Shown here piece by piece: positions 19,050 to 26,822 of a stretch of DNA of 64,000 nt. Numbering within the stretch: position 1 is the stretch's first letter; each line of letters starts with the position of its first letter. A program made the position numbers and the translations under genes. The DNA is taken from positions 1-64,000 of the forward strand of contig CAYODJ010000006.1 in NCBI GenBank assembly GCA_964402715.1, read 5' to 3'. The notes beneath the pieces were generated by a model that did not search any database, was not told the origin of the DNA, and saw only the letters and a list, made by a program, of their open reading frames with translations. The DNA comes from CALXOD01 sp964402715. Lineage in GTDB: Bacteria > Verrucomicrobiota > Lentisphaeria > Victivallales > Victivallaceae.

Positions 19050-19835
19050 TCATGAATCGCGGCTGATCCCCGACACTACGCAGTACGGAATATTTTCCGG
19101 GGACATAGTGATCGACGCCTCGATTGAAAATATTTCCCTGAGATTCTCCGCTGTCATGACTTCGGCTGGGCTTCCCGCGTGGCGGACGGCGCGGTCCTTG
19201 AGCATGACCAGTTCGTCCGAACAGAGAGACGCAAGGTTCAGATCATGAAGCGACATAACTATCGTGATGCCGGATTGACGATTCAGAGAACGCACGAGTT
19301 CAATGATTTCAAATTGACGACAGATATCCAGAAAGGCTGTCGGTTCATCCAGCAAAAGCAGATCAGGCTCCTGTGCCAGCGTCATCGCCAGCCATGCGCG
19401 CTGCCGCTCCCCTCCAGAAAGAGATCCGAGCGGTCTTTTCCTCAGAGGCCTCATGTGAGTCATGGACAGGGCATTTTCCAGAGCCTCGGCGTCGCGGCAT
19501 GAGAATTTCCACGGAATCCTCTGATGCGGGAAGCGTCCGAATTTCACCAGTTCCTCCACGGTCAGTTCAGGAGCAGTGTGATGGTCCTGCGGGAGAAATG
19601 CCAGGTGTTGCGCCAGAACGGCGCTGTGGAACGAGTTGATCGATTTTCCGTCAAGCAGAATCTTGCCGTTCCGCGGCCTGAGAATTCTGCCGATCATTTT
19701 CAGCAGAGTGGACTTGCCGCACCCGTTCGGTCCTATCAGGGTGACGATTGAATGCTCTCGGACGGTCAGAGAAATACCGTCAACGACTATGTTTGCACCG
19801 TATCCTCCGGTCAGAGAACTCAGCTCAAGCTTCAT
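19050..19835 (-). CDS. FecE/BtuD-type ABC transporter ATP-binding protein
   Basis: A 261-residue ATPase with Walker A GPNGCGKST, Q-loop LPQDHH, signature LSGGERQRAWLA, Walker B LLLLDEPTAFLD and switch histidine in SLHDLNLA. The sequence is of the iron-chelate/cobalamin uptake type. It powers the adjacent FecCD-type permease, overlapping it by 11 bases, so the two are translationally coupled. Substrate is undetermined: ferric siderophore, heme or corrinoid. The degenerate cobalamin-riboswitch-like leader upstream favours a corrinoid, but weakly. Confidence 0.9.
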   Translation of the reverse strand: MKLELSSLTGGYGANIVVDGISLTVREHSIVTLIGPNGCGKSTLLKMIGRILRPRNGKILLDGKSINSFHSAVLAQHLAFLPQDHHTAPELTVEELVKFGRFPHQRIPWKFSCRDAEALENALSMTHMRPLRKRPLGSLSGGERQRAWLAMTLAQEPDLLLLDEPTAFLDICRQFEIIELVRSLNRQSGITIVMSLHDLNLASLCSDELVMLKDRAVRHAGSPAEVMTAENLREIFSIEASITMSPENIPYCVVSGISRDS

Positions 19836-20832
19836 CGCCGTGCCTCCGCAGCAGCCACAGGAAAAACGGAGATCCCAGCAGCGCCATGATCAGCCCCGCC
19901 GGCAGTTCCGAGGGTCTCATGACGATCCGTCCGACGAGGTCGCAGGCCACCACAATGACCGCGCCGTACAGAGCCGCCGCAGGAATCAGGAAGCGGTGAT
20001 CGGCTCCGATTATGAGGCGCATGATGTGAGGCGCGATCAGTCCGACGAAACCAATCAGACCGGCGACGGAGACGGCTGCGGACGCCAGAAGCGCGGCCAC
20101 GGCGATCAGACAGCATCTGGTCTGATCGACATTCAGCCCCAATCCGGTGGCGGTTTCATCGCCGAGAGCAAGAACATTAAGCCTGTTGCTCAGCATGGGA
20201 GCCGCCGCGAATCCCAGAAGCAGATAATATCCGACTTCACGGATTTTGAGCCAGTCTCCCGTGGACAGAGATCCGATTGAATAATTCAGTATGCTGCCGA
20301 CATTCTCCGCGTTGAACAGCATGACCGTGCAGCTGCAGGCGCTCAGCATGGCGGCGACCGCCACTCCGGCGAGAATCAGCCGCATGGGCGACGCGCCTCT
20401 GTTCCATGCCAGCAGATACACCAGAAAGGCGGTCGCCAAGGCGCCGCAGAATGACGCCGGAACCAGAATGAAACCGTATTGAGGAAAGATCAACAGCAGG
20501 ACAATGCCGGCGAGCCCGCCTCCGGACGAGACTCCGATAATGTCCGGCGATGCCAGAGGATTGTTCATCACGCCCTGCAGAATTACGCCTGACACGGCCA
20601 GTGCCCCGCCGACAAGAGCTCCCAGAATGACGCGCGGAAGTCTGATGTCTGCAACAATCCGGTGGACAACGCTGCCGTCATGATTCCACAGCGTCTCGGC
20701 GATCCGGAACGGGGATATGTACGTGATGCCGAAGCTGAGGCTGACAAGCATGAGTGCCGAAAGCAGCAGTGTCAGCAGGATTAAAACGCACCATCTCTTG
20801 GTAGTCATATGCGTCTGCGCTCCGATAAGCAC
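19825..20832 (-). CDS. FecCD/BtuC-type ABC transporter permease
   Basis: A 335-residue polytopic protein. Family marks include LPRVILGALVGGALAVSGVILQGVMNNPLASPDIIGVSSGGGLAG and, near the C-terminus, GLIGFVGLIAPHIMRLIIG, plus LALGDETATGLGLNV. About ten membrane helices are evident. It would form the homodimeric channel for a siderophore- or cobalamin-type importer. Start is GTG at 20832, with GAGGAG (20847-20842) 9 bases before; the ATG at 20808 lacks a site. No periplasmic binding protein or TonB-dependent receptor is encoded next to it, so these must be elsewhere. Confidence 0.92.
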   Translation of the reverse strand: MLIGAQTHMTTKRWCVLILLTLLLSALMLVSLSFGITYISPFRIAETLWNHDGSVVHRIVADIRLPRVILGALVGGALAVSGVILQGVMNNPLASPDIIGVSSGGGLAGIVLLLIFPQYGFILVPASFCGALATAFLVYLLAWNRGASPMRLILAGVAVAAMLSACSCTVMLFNAENVGSILNYSIGSLSTGDWLKIREVGYYLLLGFAAAPMLSNRLNVLALGDETATGLGLNVDQTRCCLIAVAALLASAAVSVAGLIGFVGLIAPHIMRLIIGADHRFLIPAAALYGAVIVVACDLVGRIVMRPSELPAGLIMALLGSPFFLWLLRRHGDEA

Positions 20833-21029
20833 GGCCTTTGACTCCTCGGCGGAGACGAGAGGACGAGCGCCGCCGGATCATTTGGAATTGCGTTGTCCGG
20901 CGGATCTCCGACGGCGCGGCTGCGGCGGCGGCTGCGAAACATATGGAATTCATGAATGACGCCCTCGACGGCGGAAGCGAGTCGTGAGAGAATGCTCGCC
21001 GGCGAGGAGTGAGCTGATGACCGCTGTCG
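20833..21029 (-). other. Long 5' leader of the ABC transporter operon
   Basis: Non-coding stretch between the riboswitch-like blocks and the GTG start. Together with them it forms a transcript leader of nearly 350 bases from the promoter at 21188-21216. It could hold an expression platform, but no hairpin plus T-run was identified. Confidence 0.45.
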
Positions 21030-21172
21030 CACGATGACTTTCCCTTGTGGCTTCCCGCGTAAATTGAAGGTTGTCGAATGGAGCGGACGGAGTCCGGCTG
21101 AAATTTTCAGGTTCTGACACACGGTTGCGGGAGAGTCCGAGGGTCACACAGGATGCGCCATCGGCAACTCCG
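21030..21172 (-). promoter_or_regulatory. Candidate degenerate cobalamin riboswitch
   Basis: Read 5' to 3' on the minus strand, the leader contains, in the canonical order, GATGGCGCATCC (21162-21151, cf. GGTGCGAATCC), CCCGCAACCGT (21131-21121, cf. CCCGCAACTGT), GCGGGAAGCC (21058-21049, cf. GGGAAGGC) and AAGTCA (21040-21035, the start of the B12 box). The rest of the B12 box (GGAGACCTGCC) is not conserved. The element starts right after a predicted transcription start and precedes a BtuC/FecC-type importer, which makes biological sense. It may be diverged, decayed or coincidental. Confidence 0.33.
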
Positions 21173-21187
21173 AACACACGATCGACT

Positions 21188-21216
21188 AATCTATTTCTCC
21201 GACGAACATATTGCAA
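21188..21216 (-). promoter_or_regulatory. Promoter for the FecCD-type ABC transporter operon
   Basis: Minus strand TTGCAA (21216-21211), 17-base spacer, TAGATT (21193-21188). Transcription would start near 21181. Confidence 0.55.
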
Positions 21217-21337
21217 GCGAGTCATTATGGAAATTAAAAGCCGTTTGCGCAGCTGTCCCGCAGTCTCGGACGGTCATTTTCGTCGAACGGCCTCGTGCGG
21301 ATGGCGTCGGACGAGGTTCGGCGGAGTTCCATAGATA

Positions 21338-21754
21338 CTATCCGGACGGTGCGGTTGCAGCCGGTATTTGCGACATCAGGAACCTAGCGCAACGGCGATC
21401 CGCTTCCAGCAGGTCATAGCCGAGGAGACACTCGGGTCTGACGAACCGGCATTGCTGTCCCTCGCGGGGAGCGGGGATCGCTTCGGCGCCGACAATGCAC
21501 CGCAGGAAAGTGATCCGGACCGCCGTGCTGCGGTTTAGATTCACTTCGGTTTCGAAGATCGGGGCGGAAACTGTGCAATCGAGAGACAGCTCTTCATGCA
21601 TTTCCCGTTCCAGTGCCTCATCCCGCGTTTCTCCGTCCTCTATCTTGCCGCCTGGGAATTCCCACCCGTACGGAGGTTTTCCGTCAGGTCTTTTGCAGAT
21701 AAGCACCATGCCTTCTTTATAAATTACCGCGGCGACAACAGGGATGATTTTCAT
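21338..21754 (-). CDS. Nudix hydrolase, MutT-like (8-oxo-dGTP diphosphatase type)
   Basis: A 138-residue protein with IPVVAAVIYKEGMVLICKRP, WEFPGGKIEDGE and REMHEEL, that is, the Nudix box with the metal-binding glutamates intact and the usual glycine replaced by serine. A C-terminal FVRPECL segment resembles MutT family enzymes that clean oxidised nucleotides from the pool. Substrate cannot be fixed from sequence alone. The start at 21754 gives MKIIPVV, the family's normal N-terminus; the ribosome site is weak. A promoter lies at 21790-21818. Confidence 0.88.
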   Translation of the reverse strand: MKIIPVVAAVIYKEGMVLICKRPDGKPPYGWEFPGGKIEDGETRDEALEREMHEELSLDCTVSAPIFETEVNLNRSTAVRITFLRCIVGAEAIPAPREGQQCRFVRPECLLGYDLLEADRRCARFLMSQIPAATAPSG

Positions 21755-21789
21755 GACGCACTGTTTTGAAAAACCATGATTGCACATGT

Positions 21790-21818
21790 AATGTAGTGTC
21801 GTTTTCCGCCTATGACAA
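21790..21818 (-). promoter_or_regulatory. Promoter for the Nudix gene
   Basis: Minus strand TTGTCA (21818-21813), 17-base spacer, TACATT (21795-21790). Confidence 0.6.
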
Positions 21819-21975
21819 GCCGGAGATGACGCCGATGCGGTGTGGCCGGCGTCGCGCCGGCGTGAACGCGAAGTCCGATGGAGGATGTCGGGCATCCGGC
21901 ATGTCGTGCATTAATGCCCTGATCCGATATTTCGCACTCGCGTGAGGAGATGAGCGAAAGGGGAAGTGATATCTT

Positions 21976-22206
21976 ATGCCGATCTTTCGTTACCGGTGTG
22001 AACGTTGCGATGCGGAGGAGACCCATCTTGTGACGCGTTACGACGCCGAGGTGCGGTGTGCAAAATGTCATGGGGTCATGACAAAGCAGCCGAGCATTTT
22101 TGCCGCGGTCGGGAATGCGCACGGTTCCTGCTGCGGTGACGCGAGGCGTTGTCCTGCGGCTGACGGCTGCGGGTGCAGCGGTTCCTGCGGGTGTGGCCGC
22201 GATTAG
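21976..22206 (+). CDS. FmdB-type zinc ribbon protein
   Basis: A 76-residue protein starting MPIFRYRCERC with two CxxC pairs (CERC, CAKC) near residues 8-34, as in the FmdB putative regulatory family, where the N-terminal PxYxYxC block is typical. The C-terminal third is extremely cysteine-rich (seven or more Cys, several as CxC/CC), suggesting further metal binding. No precise role is known. It is followed after 2 bases by rsmA, so the two are likely co-translated. Confidence 0.8.
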   Translation: MPIFRYRCERCDAEETHLVTRYDAEVRCAKCHGVMTKQPSIFAAVGNAHGSCCGDARRCPAADGCGCSGSCGCGRD

Positions 22207-22208
22207 CA

Positions 22209-23030
22209 ATGAACAGGCAGCAGCTGCTTGCCGTACTGTCGGCTGTCGGCATGCGTCCCGGGCGGAGTCTGGGTCAGAATTTTCTGGTCGATGCGAATAT
22301 GCTCGAGATGATTGTCCGGATCGCCGCGCCTGCGCCCGGCGAGTTGATTCTGGAGGTGGGACCGGGATTCGGCGTTCTGACCGGACGTCTGCTTGATTCC
22401 GGCGCGGAGGTGATTGCAGTGGAACTCGATCACCGGATTGCCGCGTATCTGAGACAGCGATTCGTTTCGTCCAGCTTCACGCTGATTGAGGGGGACGCAT
22501 GCCGGGTGCAGTATGCGAAAATTATTCCGGAGAGCCGCCCGTTCCGTGCGGTTGCCAATCTTCCGTATTCGATTGGCAGTGTGTTTGTCGTTCGAATGTT
22601 GGAACTTCCCCGTATGCCGGACGGCATGCTGTTCTTGCTGCAAAAGGAAATGGCTGAACGCATGTCAGCTTCTCCGGGATGCAGGGCGTACGGGGCTTTA
22701 AGCGTGCGAGTGCAGCAGGCGTATGAAGTCGCCGTGCTGCGCAGTGTGCCCGCGACGGTGTTTTATCCTCAGCCGAAGGTTGAATCCGCTCTGGTGTCGT
22801 TCAAAAGGCGTCCGACGTCTTCGGATCCTGGTTTGCGTCGGCGCATGGCCGGTCTGGTGAGGATAGCTTTCGCCAACCGCCGCAAGCAGATGCGGCGCGT
22901 GCTGGGCGATTATTACGGGCATCAGAAGGTGTCGGCCGCGTTTGAACGTCTGCATCTGCCGCCGGCGATTCGTCCCGATCGTGTTGGTGTGCCGGAGTTC
23001 GAGAAACTTACGGAGTGCATTGTGCCATGA
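22209..23030 (+). CDS. rsmA: 16S rRNA dimethyladenosine transferase
   Basis: A 273-residue KsgA/RsmA. Diagnostic blocks are LGQNFLVDANMLE, the SAM site EVGPGFGVLTGRL, the acidic VIAVELDHRI and catalytic NLPYSIGS, then FYPQPKVESALVSF and FANRRKQMRRVL near the C-terminus. It dimethylates two adjacent adenines in helix 45 of 16S rRNA during late 30S assembly. ATG 22209 lies 2 bases after the fmdB stop. Its stop overlaps the nfo start in an ATGA junction. Confidence 0.96.
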   Translation: MNRQQLLAVLSAVGMRPGRSLGQNFLVDANMLEMIVRIAAPAPGELILEVGPGFGVLTGRLLDSGAEVIAVELDHRIAAYLRQRFVSSSFTLIEGDACRVQYAKIIPESRPFRAVANLPYSIGSVFVVRMLELPRMPDGMLFLLQKEMAERMSASPGCRAYGALSVRVQQAYEVAVLRSVPATVFYPQPKVESALVSFKRRPTSSDPGLRRRMAGLVRIAFANRRKQMRRVLGDYYGHQKVSAAFERLHLPPAIRPDRVGVPEFEKLTECIVP

Positions 23031-23875
23031 AGTACATCGGCGCGCATGTCAGTGTGGCGGGCGGGGTGGAAAATGCGCCGCTGGCCGCCGCCGCCATCGG
23101 AGCGAGGGCATTCGCGATGTTCACCAAGAATCAGCGGCAGTGGAAGTCGCCTCCTCTGCGGGAGGAATCGGTGCGCGCGTTCCGGGACAACTGCCGCAGC
23201 TGCGGGTTTTCGCCGGAGCATGTTCTGCCGCATGACGGATATCTGATCAATCTCGGTCAGCCGGACGATGACAAACGTCTGGTTTCCAGAAACGCGTTCA
23301 TCGACGAGATGCAGCGCTGCGCGCGGCTCGGGCTGGATCGCCTGAACTTCCACCCCGGCAGCCACCTGAGATTGATTGATGAACGGCGTTGTCTCGAGCA
23401 CATAGCCTCCGGTGTCCGCGACGCGGTCGACGCCGTGCCCGGAATCATGGCGGTCGTGGAAAACACCGCCGGGCAGGGTTCCAACACAGGATACTCGTTC
23501 GAACAGTTGGCTTTCCTGCTGGAACTGATCGATCGTCCGGGGCGAGTCGGCGTGTGCCTGGACACATGCCATGCCTTTGCCGCCGGATACGATCTGTTGA
23601 CGGACGACGGATATGAGCAGGCGATGTCGCGGTTCGGACGCCTGATTGGTTTTGACCATCTGGCGGGCGTGCACCTTAACGACGCCAAGGGCGGCATCGG
23701 AGGACGCCTCGATCGGCATGAAAATCTCGGCAAGGGATCCCTGGGATGGGACGTGTTCCGCCGCATAATGGGGGATTCAAGGCTGGACAACGTGCCGATG
23801 ATTCTGGAAACGCCCGATGATTCGCTGTGGGCGCACGAAATCGCGACGCTTTACGCCATGCCGGGCGCACGGTGA
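23027..23875 (+). CDS. nfo: Endonuclease IV
   Basis: A 282-residue TIM-barrel AP endonuclease. Metal-binding family motifs are all present: IGAHVSVAGG, RLNFHPGSH, VENTAGQGSNTG, VCLDTCHAFAAGYD, HLNDAKG and RLDRHENLGKG, with a late glutamate in MILETPDD. It cleaves DNA at abasic sites in base excision repair and uses a zinc cluster. ATG 23027 overlaps the rsmA stop by 4 bases; no separate promoter is expected. It ends the fmdB-rsmA-nfo unit and converges with ispE. Confidence 0.96.
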   Translation: MKYIGAHVSVAGGVENAPLAAAAIGARAFAMFTKNQRQWKSPPLREESVRAFRDNCRSCGFSPEHVLPHDGYLINLGQPDDDKRLVSRNAFIDEMQRCARLGLDRLNFHPGSHLRLIDERRCLEHIASGVRDAVDAVPGIMAVVENTAGQGSNTGYSFEQLAFLLELIDRPGRVGVCLDTCHAFAAGYDLLTDDGYEQAMSRFGRLIGFDHLAGVHLNDAKGGIGGRLDRHENLGKGSLGWDVFRRIMGDSRLDNVPMILETPDDSLWAHEIATLYAMPGAR

Positions 23876-23955
23876 TCCGCCGGCGTCCCGAACGGGTGCA
23901 CGCGGGCGCTTGCGTCTGACTGCGCAAGGGCGGATCCGGTTCATTCCTGTCCGCT

Positions 23956-24849
23956 TCAGATGCGCGGCGCTGGATTCCCCGTCTGTCCGGACGGGAGCAG
24001 CGTCAGTCGTGTCCCCGTCCACGACTGCTCCAATGAATTCATCAATTCGTCGCGGACGGCGGCCGTCGCGCAAATTGCGAACAACGTCGGACCGCTTCCT
24101 GTGATTTCCGCATTGATTGCGCCGTGCTCGATCAGAAAACGTTTGAGAACGGAAAGCAGCGGGAACTTCCGATACAGCGCTTCGGCGAGATCATTGTGCA
24201 GCAGGCGTGATGCGGCGTAAAAATCACCCTCCTGCAGGGCGGTGCACAGCTTCGCGATGCGATCGGATTTGTCCTCGCCGATTCGTCCGGGATTGAGATG
24301 CGTGTACGACCATCTGGCGCTGACGGGAAAGCGGGGATTGACGATGAGAACGGGCGGCTGGACAACAGGCGATGCAAGCGGAGTTATGCGTTCGCCGATG
24401 CCGCTCGCCACCGCCGGGCGTGGATCCAGAAAGAACGGCACATCCGCGCCGACGGACACGGCAAGATCGACGAGTTCATGGGCGTCGAGCGCGTTGTAAC
24501 GGTTCTGCAGCAACCTCAGAGCCGCAGCCGCGTCGGAGCTGCCGCCCCCCATTCCGGCGGCCACGGGGATGCGTTTCACAAGGTCGAAATGCCAGCGTGC
24601 CGCGACGCCGGCGCGTTCCGCGTAACCGAGAGCGGCGCGGAGGACAATGTTGTCCGGCGCACCAGGCACCGGCAGTCCGGAAACGTCAATCTGCACTCCC
24701 TGTTCGCCGCCGCGCAGAATCAGGTCGTCGGCTATGTCGGCGAGAGGCAGGAAAAGAGACCGGATGCCGTGGTAACCGTCGATCCGTTTCGAGGTGACCT
24801 TGAGGAAAAGATTGATTTTCGCGGGGGTGCGTATGACGGCCGGGTTCAA
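23956..24849 (-). CDS. ispE: 4-diphosphocytidyl-2-C-methyl-D-erythritol kinase
   Basis: A 297-residue GHMP kinase of the MEP isoprenoid pathway. It opens with PAKINLFLKVTSKRIDGYH, the IspE signature, and has the ATP-binding PVAAGMGGGSSDAAAALRLL and a C-terminal ITGSGPTLFA. It phosphorylates the 2-hydroxyl of CDP-methylerythritol. The start is most likely TTG at 24849: a GAGGAG site lies 5 bases before, and the TTG overlaps the TGA of the upstream oxidoreductase gene (TTGA). A GTG at 24870 is further upstream without a good site. The overlap indicates translational coupling. Confidence 0.95.
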   Translation of the reverse strand: MNPAVIRTPAKINLFLKVTSKRIDGYHGIRSLFLPLADIADDLILRGGEQGVQIDVSGLPVPGAPDNIVLRAALGYAERAGVAARWHFDLVKRIPVAAGMGGGSSDAAAALRLLQNRYNALDAHELVDLAVSVGADVPFFLDPRPAVASGIGERITPLASPVVQPPVLIVNPRFPVSARWSYTHLNPGRIGEDKSDRIAKLCTALQEGDFYAASRLLHNDLAEALYRKFPLLSVLKRFLIEHGAINAEITGSGPTLFAICATAAVRDELMNSLEQSWTGTRLTLLPSGQTGNPAPRI

Positions 24850-25871
24850 TGTAGCTCCTCGGCCGTACACGGCGCGAATTTGAAGCCGTACCGTTCGTTG
24901 TAGGCCCGCGCCTCGCTTTCGATCGCGACGGCCAGCTTGAGCGCTTTCAGCCCGGCGTCGCCGGAGACTTTCGGCGGAACGACTTCCCCGGCGGCGACGG
25001 TGCGGTTGACGGCATCGATGAAATTGTCGAGTTCAGCGGCCAGTGCGTTCTTCTCATCGAGGTTGACATCCTTGCGGACGAGCCCGAGACGGTTGCGTTT
25101 GAGCACCATGCCGAAAAACTTGCCGTAGTCCATGGAGATATACGTGTCCTCCTGGAAAACCCTGAAGCGCCGCATCGGCTCCTGACTGACGCGGCTCGCC
25201 GTCAGTGACGCGCAGCTGCCGTTGGTGAATTTAATTCTGGCGTTGACGATGTCCTCGGTCTTGCTCAGCACGGGGATGCCGACCACGTCGAACCGTTCCA
25301 CCTCGGCGTCGACCATCGTCAACACCAGGTCGATGTCGTGGATCATCAAGTCGAGAACAACGCTCACTTCAGTGCCACGCCGCGGAAGACCAGGCCGTGG
25401 CGGCGGATATTTGGACAGGCGGTGCGCCTCGATGAACCTGGTTTTGGCCGAGTATTTCTCAAGAAAGTCCATGGCGGGGTTGAAGCGTTCCACATGACCC
25501 ACGGCGAGAACCACCCCGTGTTCGCGGGCCGTGGACACCATAGCCTCCGCTTCGGCGATTCCGGCGGCTATTGGTTTTTCCACGAGGACATGGCGGTTCA
25601 TCGACAGGAGCGGGAGCGTTGTCGTCGCATGGTAGTTCGCCGGAACCGCGACGCTGAGAGCGTCGCACTGTTCGGCGAGCTCCTGCCAGTCCGAGAACAC
25701 CTTTAAATTGAACTCCTCTCCTACGCGGACGGCGGTTTCGGCGTTGACGTCGAAAATTCCGACCACGTCCGCTTTGGGATTTTCACGGTAAAGTCTCGCG
25801 TGATGGCGTCCGAGCGCGCCGACTCCAATCACGCCGACCCTGAGCCTTGTCCCGTCTCCTAAGCTCGGCAT
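24846..25871 (-). CDS. Gfo/Idh/MocA family oxidoreductase
   Basis: A 341-residue NAD(P)-dependent dehydrogenase. The N-terminal Rossmann fold has RVGVIGVGALGRHHARLY, followed by VAVPANYHA and the catalytic-site VLVEKPIA motif. GHVERFNPA and VLDLMIHDIDLVL match a subgroup common near lipid A genes. Related enzymes such as GnnA oxidise UDP-GlcNAc at C3, and lpxA lies only about 950 bases away, divergently, so a nucleotide-sugar role is plausible. No partner aminotransferase is seen. Start MPSLGDG at 25871; an N-terminal extension to 25943 lacks similarity. It overlaps ispE by 4 bases. Confidence 0.85.
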   Translation of the reverse strand: MPSLGDGTRLRVGVIGVGALGRHHARLYRENPKADVVGIFDVNAETAVRVGEEFNLKVFSDWQELAEQCDALSVAVPANYHATTTLPLLSMNRHVLVEKPIAAGIAEAEAMVSTAREHGVVLAVGHVERFNPAMDFLEKYSAKTRFIEAHRLSKYPPPRPGLPRRGTEVSVVLDLMIHDIDLVLTMVDAEVERFDVVGIPVLSKTEDIVNARIKFTNGSCASLTASRVSQEPMRRFRVFQEDTYISMDYGKFFGMVLKRNRLGLVRKDVNLDEKNALAAELDNFIDAVNRTVAAGEVVPPKVSGDAGLKALKLAVAIESEARAYNERYGFKFAPCTAEELH

Positions 25872-25995
25872 GCTGACAAAATCTCCCTGCGCATTGTTGT
25901 TGCATACGCCGCATGATTCAAAATTCCGCCGCGTAATATACATCCCGGCGGCGGAAAAAACAGGGTAAAAACACGTCTCCCGGGAACATTTGAAT

Positions 25996-26024
25996 TTGCC
26001 AGACGGCGGCTTGTCTTATATATT
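25996..26024 (+). promoter_or_regulatory. Promoter for pyrH-lpxA
   Basis: TTGCCA (25996-26001), 17-base spacer, TATATT (26019-26024), about 45 bases before the pyrH start. Confidence 0.6.
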
Positions 26025-26074
26025 CCACAGGTGCGGGCGGTTCGGCAGTCAGCTATGATTATGGGGTCGCGGAT

Positions 26075-26794
26075 ATGGATAATCGCTATCGGTACAAACG
26101 GATTCTGTTGAAGCTCAGCGGCGAAGCGCTCAGGGGCGCGTCGGCGTCGGTTTACGACCACGAATCGATAAGTCTCGTGGTGGAACAGGTGCAGGATGCG
26201 CTTTCGGTCGGAATGGAGGCGGCAATCGTGGTCGGCGCCGGCAACCTGTGGCGCGGGATCATGGGAAACGCCGACGGCATGGATCGCGTCAACGCTGATT
26301 ACATGGGCATGCTGGCGACGGCTATGAATGCGCTGTGCCTGAGCGACTACTTCAACAAGGCTGGGATTGCGGCGCAGGTGCAATGTTCTTTCAACATGGA
26401 GCCGTTGGCGGCGCGTTTCGACAGGGGGAAGGCTGTGCGTGCCATGTCCGAGGGGCAGGTGGTGATTTTCGCGGGTGGAACCGGAAGCCCGTTTTTCACC
26501 ACCGACACGACCGCGGTACTGCGTGCGCTGGAGACGGATTGTGACGTGGTGCTGAAGGCGACCAAGGTTGACGGCGTCTACTCGGACGACCCGAAAAAGA
26601 ATTCGTCGGCGGTGCGGTTTTCAGAACTTTCTTTCGACGAGGCTCTGGAGAGACATCTGGCGGTTTTGGATACCACCGCGTTTACCATGTGCCGTGATCA
26701 TCAGCTTCCCATTGTGGTCTTCGACTTTTCAGATCCGACCGCGTTGGAAAGAGTGCTGCGGGGAGACACCTCAGCGGGAACGATTGTCAGTTGA
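26075..26794 (+). CDS. pyrH: UMP kinase
   Basis: A 239-residue bacterial UMP kinase of the amino-acid-kinase fold. Features: RILLKLSGEAL at the N-terminus, VVGAGNLWRG, DYMGMLATAMNAL, VIFAGGTGSPFFTTDTTA for nucleotide binding, and KATKVDGVYSDDP. It makes UDP from UMP and ATP as a hexamer, usually GTP-activated and UTP-inhibited. In many genomes it lies with tsf/frr; here it is followed by lpxA 28 bases later, so UMP kinase and lipid A initiation appear co-transcribed. Confidence 0.96.
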   Translation: MDNRYRYKRILLKLSGEALRGASASVYDHESISLVVEQVQDALSVGMEAAIVVGAGNLWRGIMGNADGMDRVNADYMGMLATAMNALCLSDYFNKAGIAAQVQCSFNMEPLAARFDRGKAVRAMSEGQVVIFAGGTGSPFFTTDTTAVLRALETDCDVVLKATKVDGVYSDDPKKNSSAVRFSELSFDEALERHLAVLDTTAFTMCRDHQLPIVVFDFSDPTALERVLRGDTSAGTIVS

Positions 26795-26822
26795 ATGCGG
26801 TGCGGAAAATGGGGAGACGATA

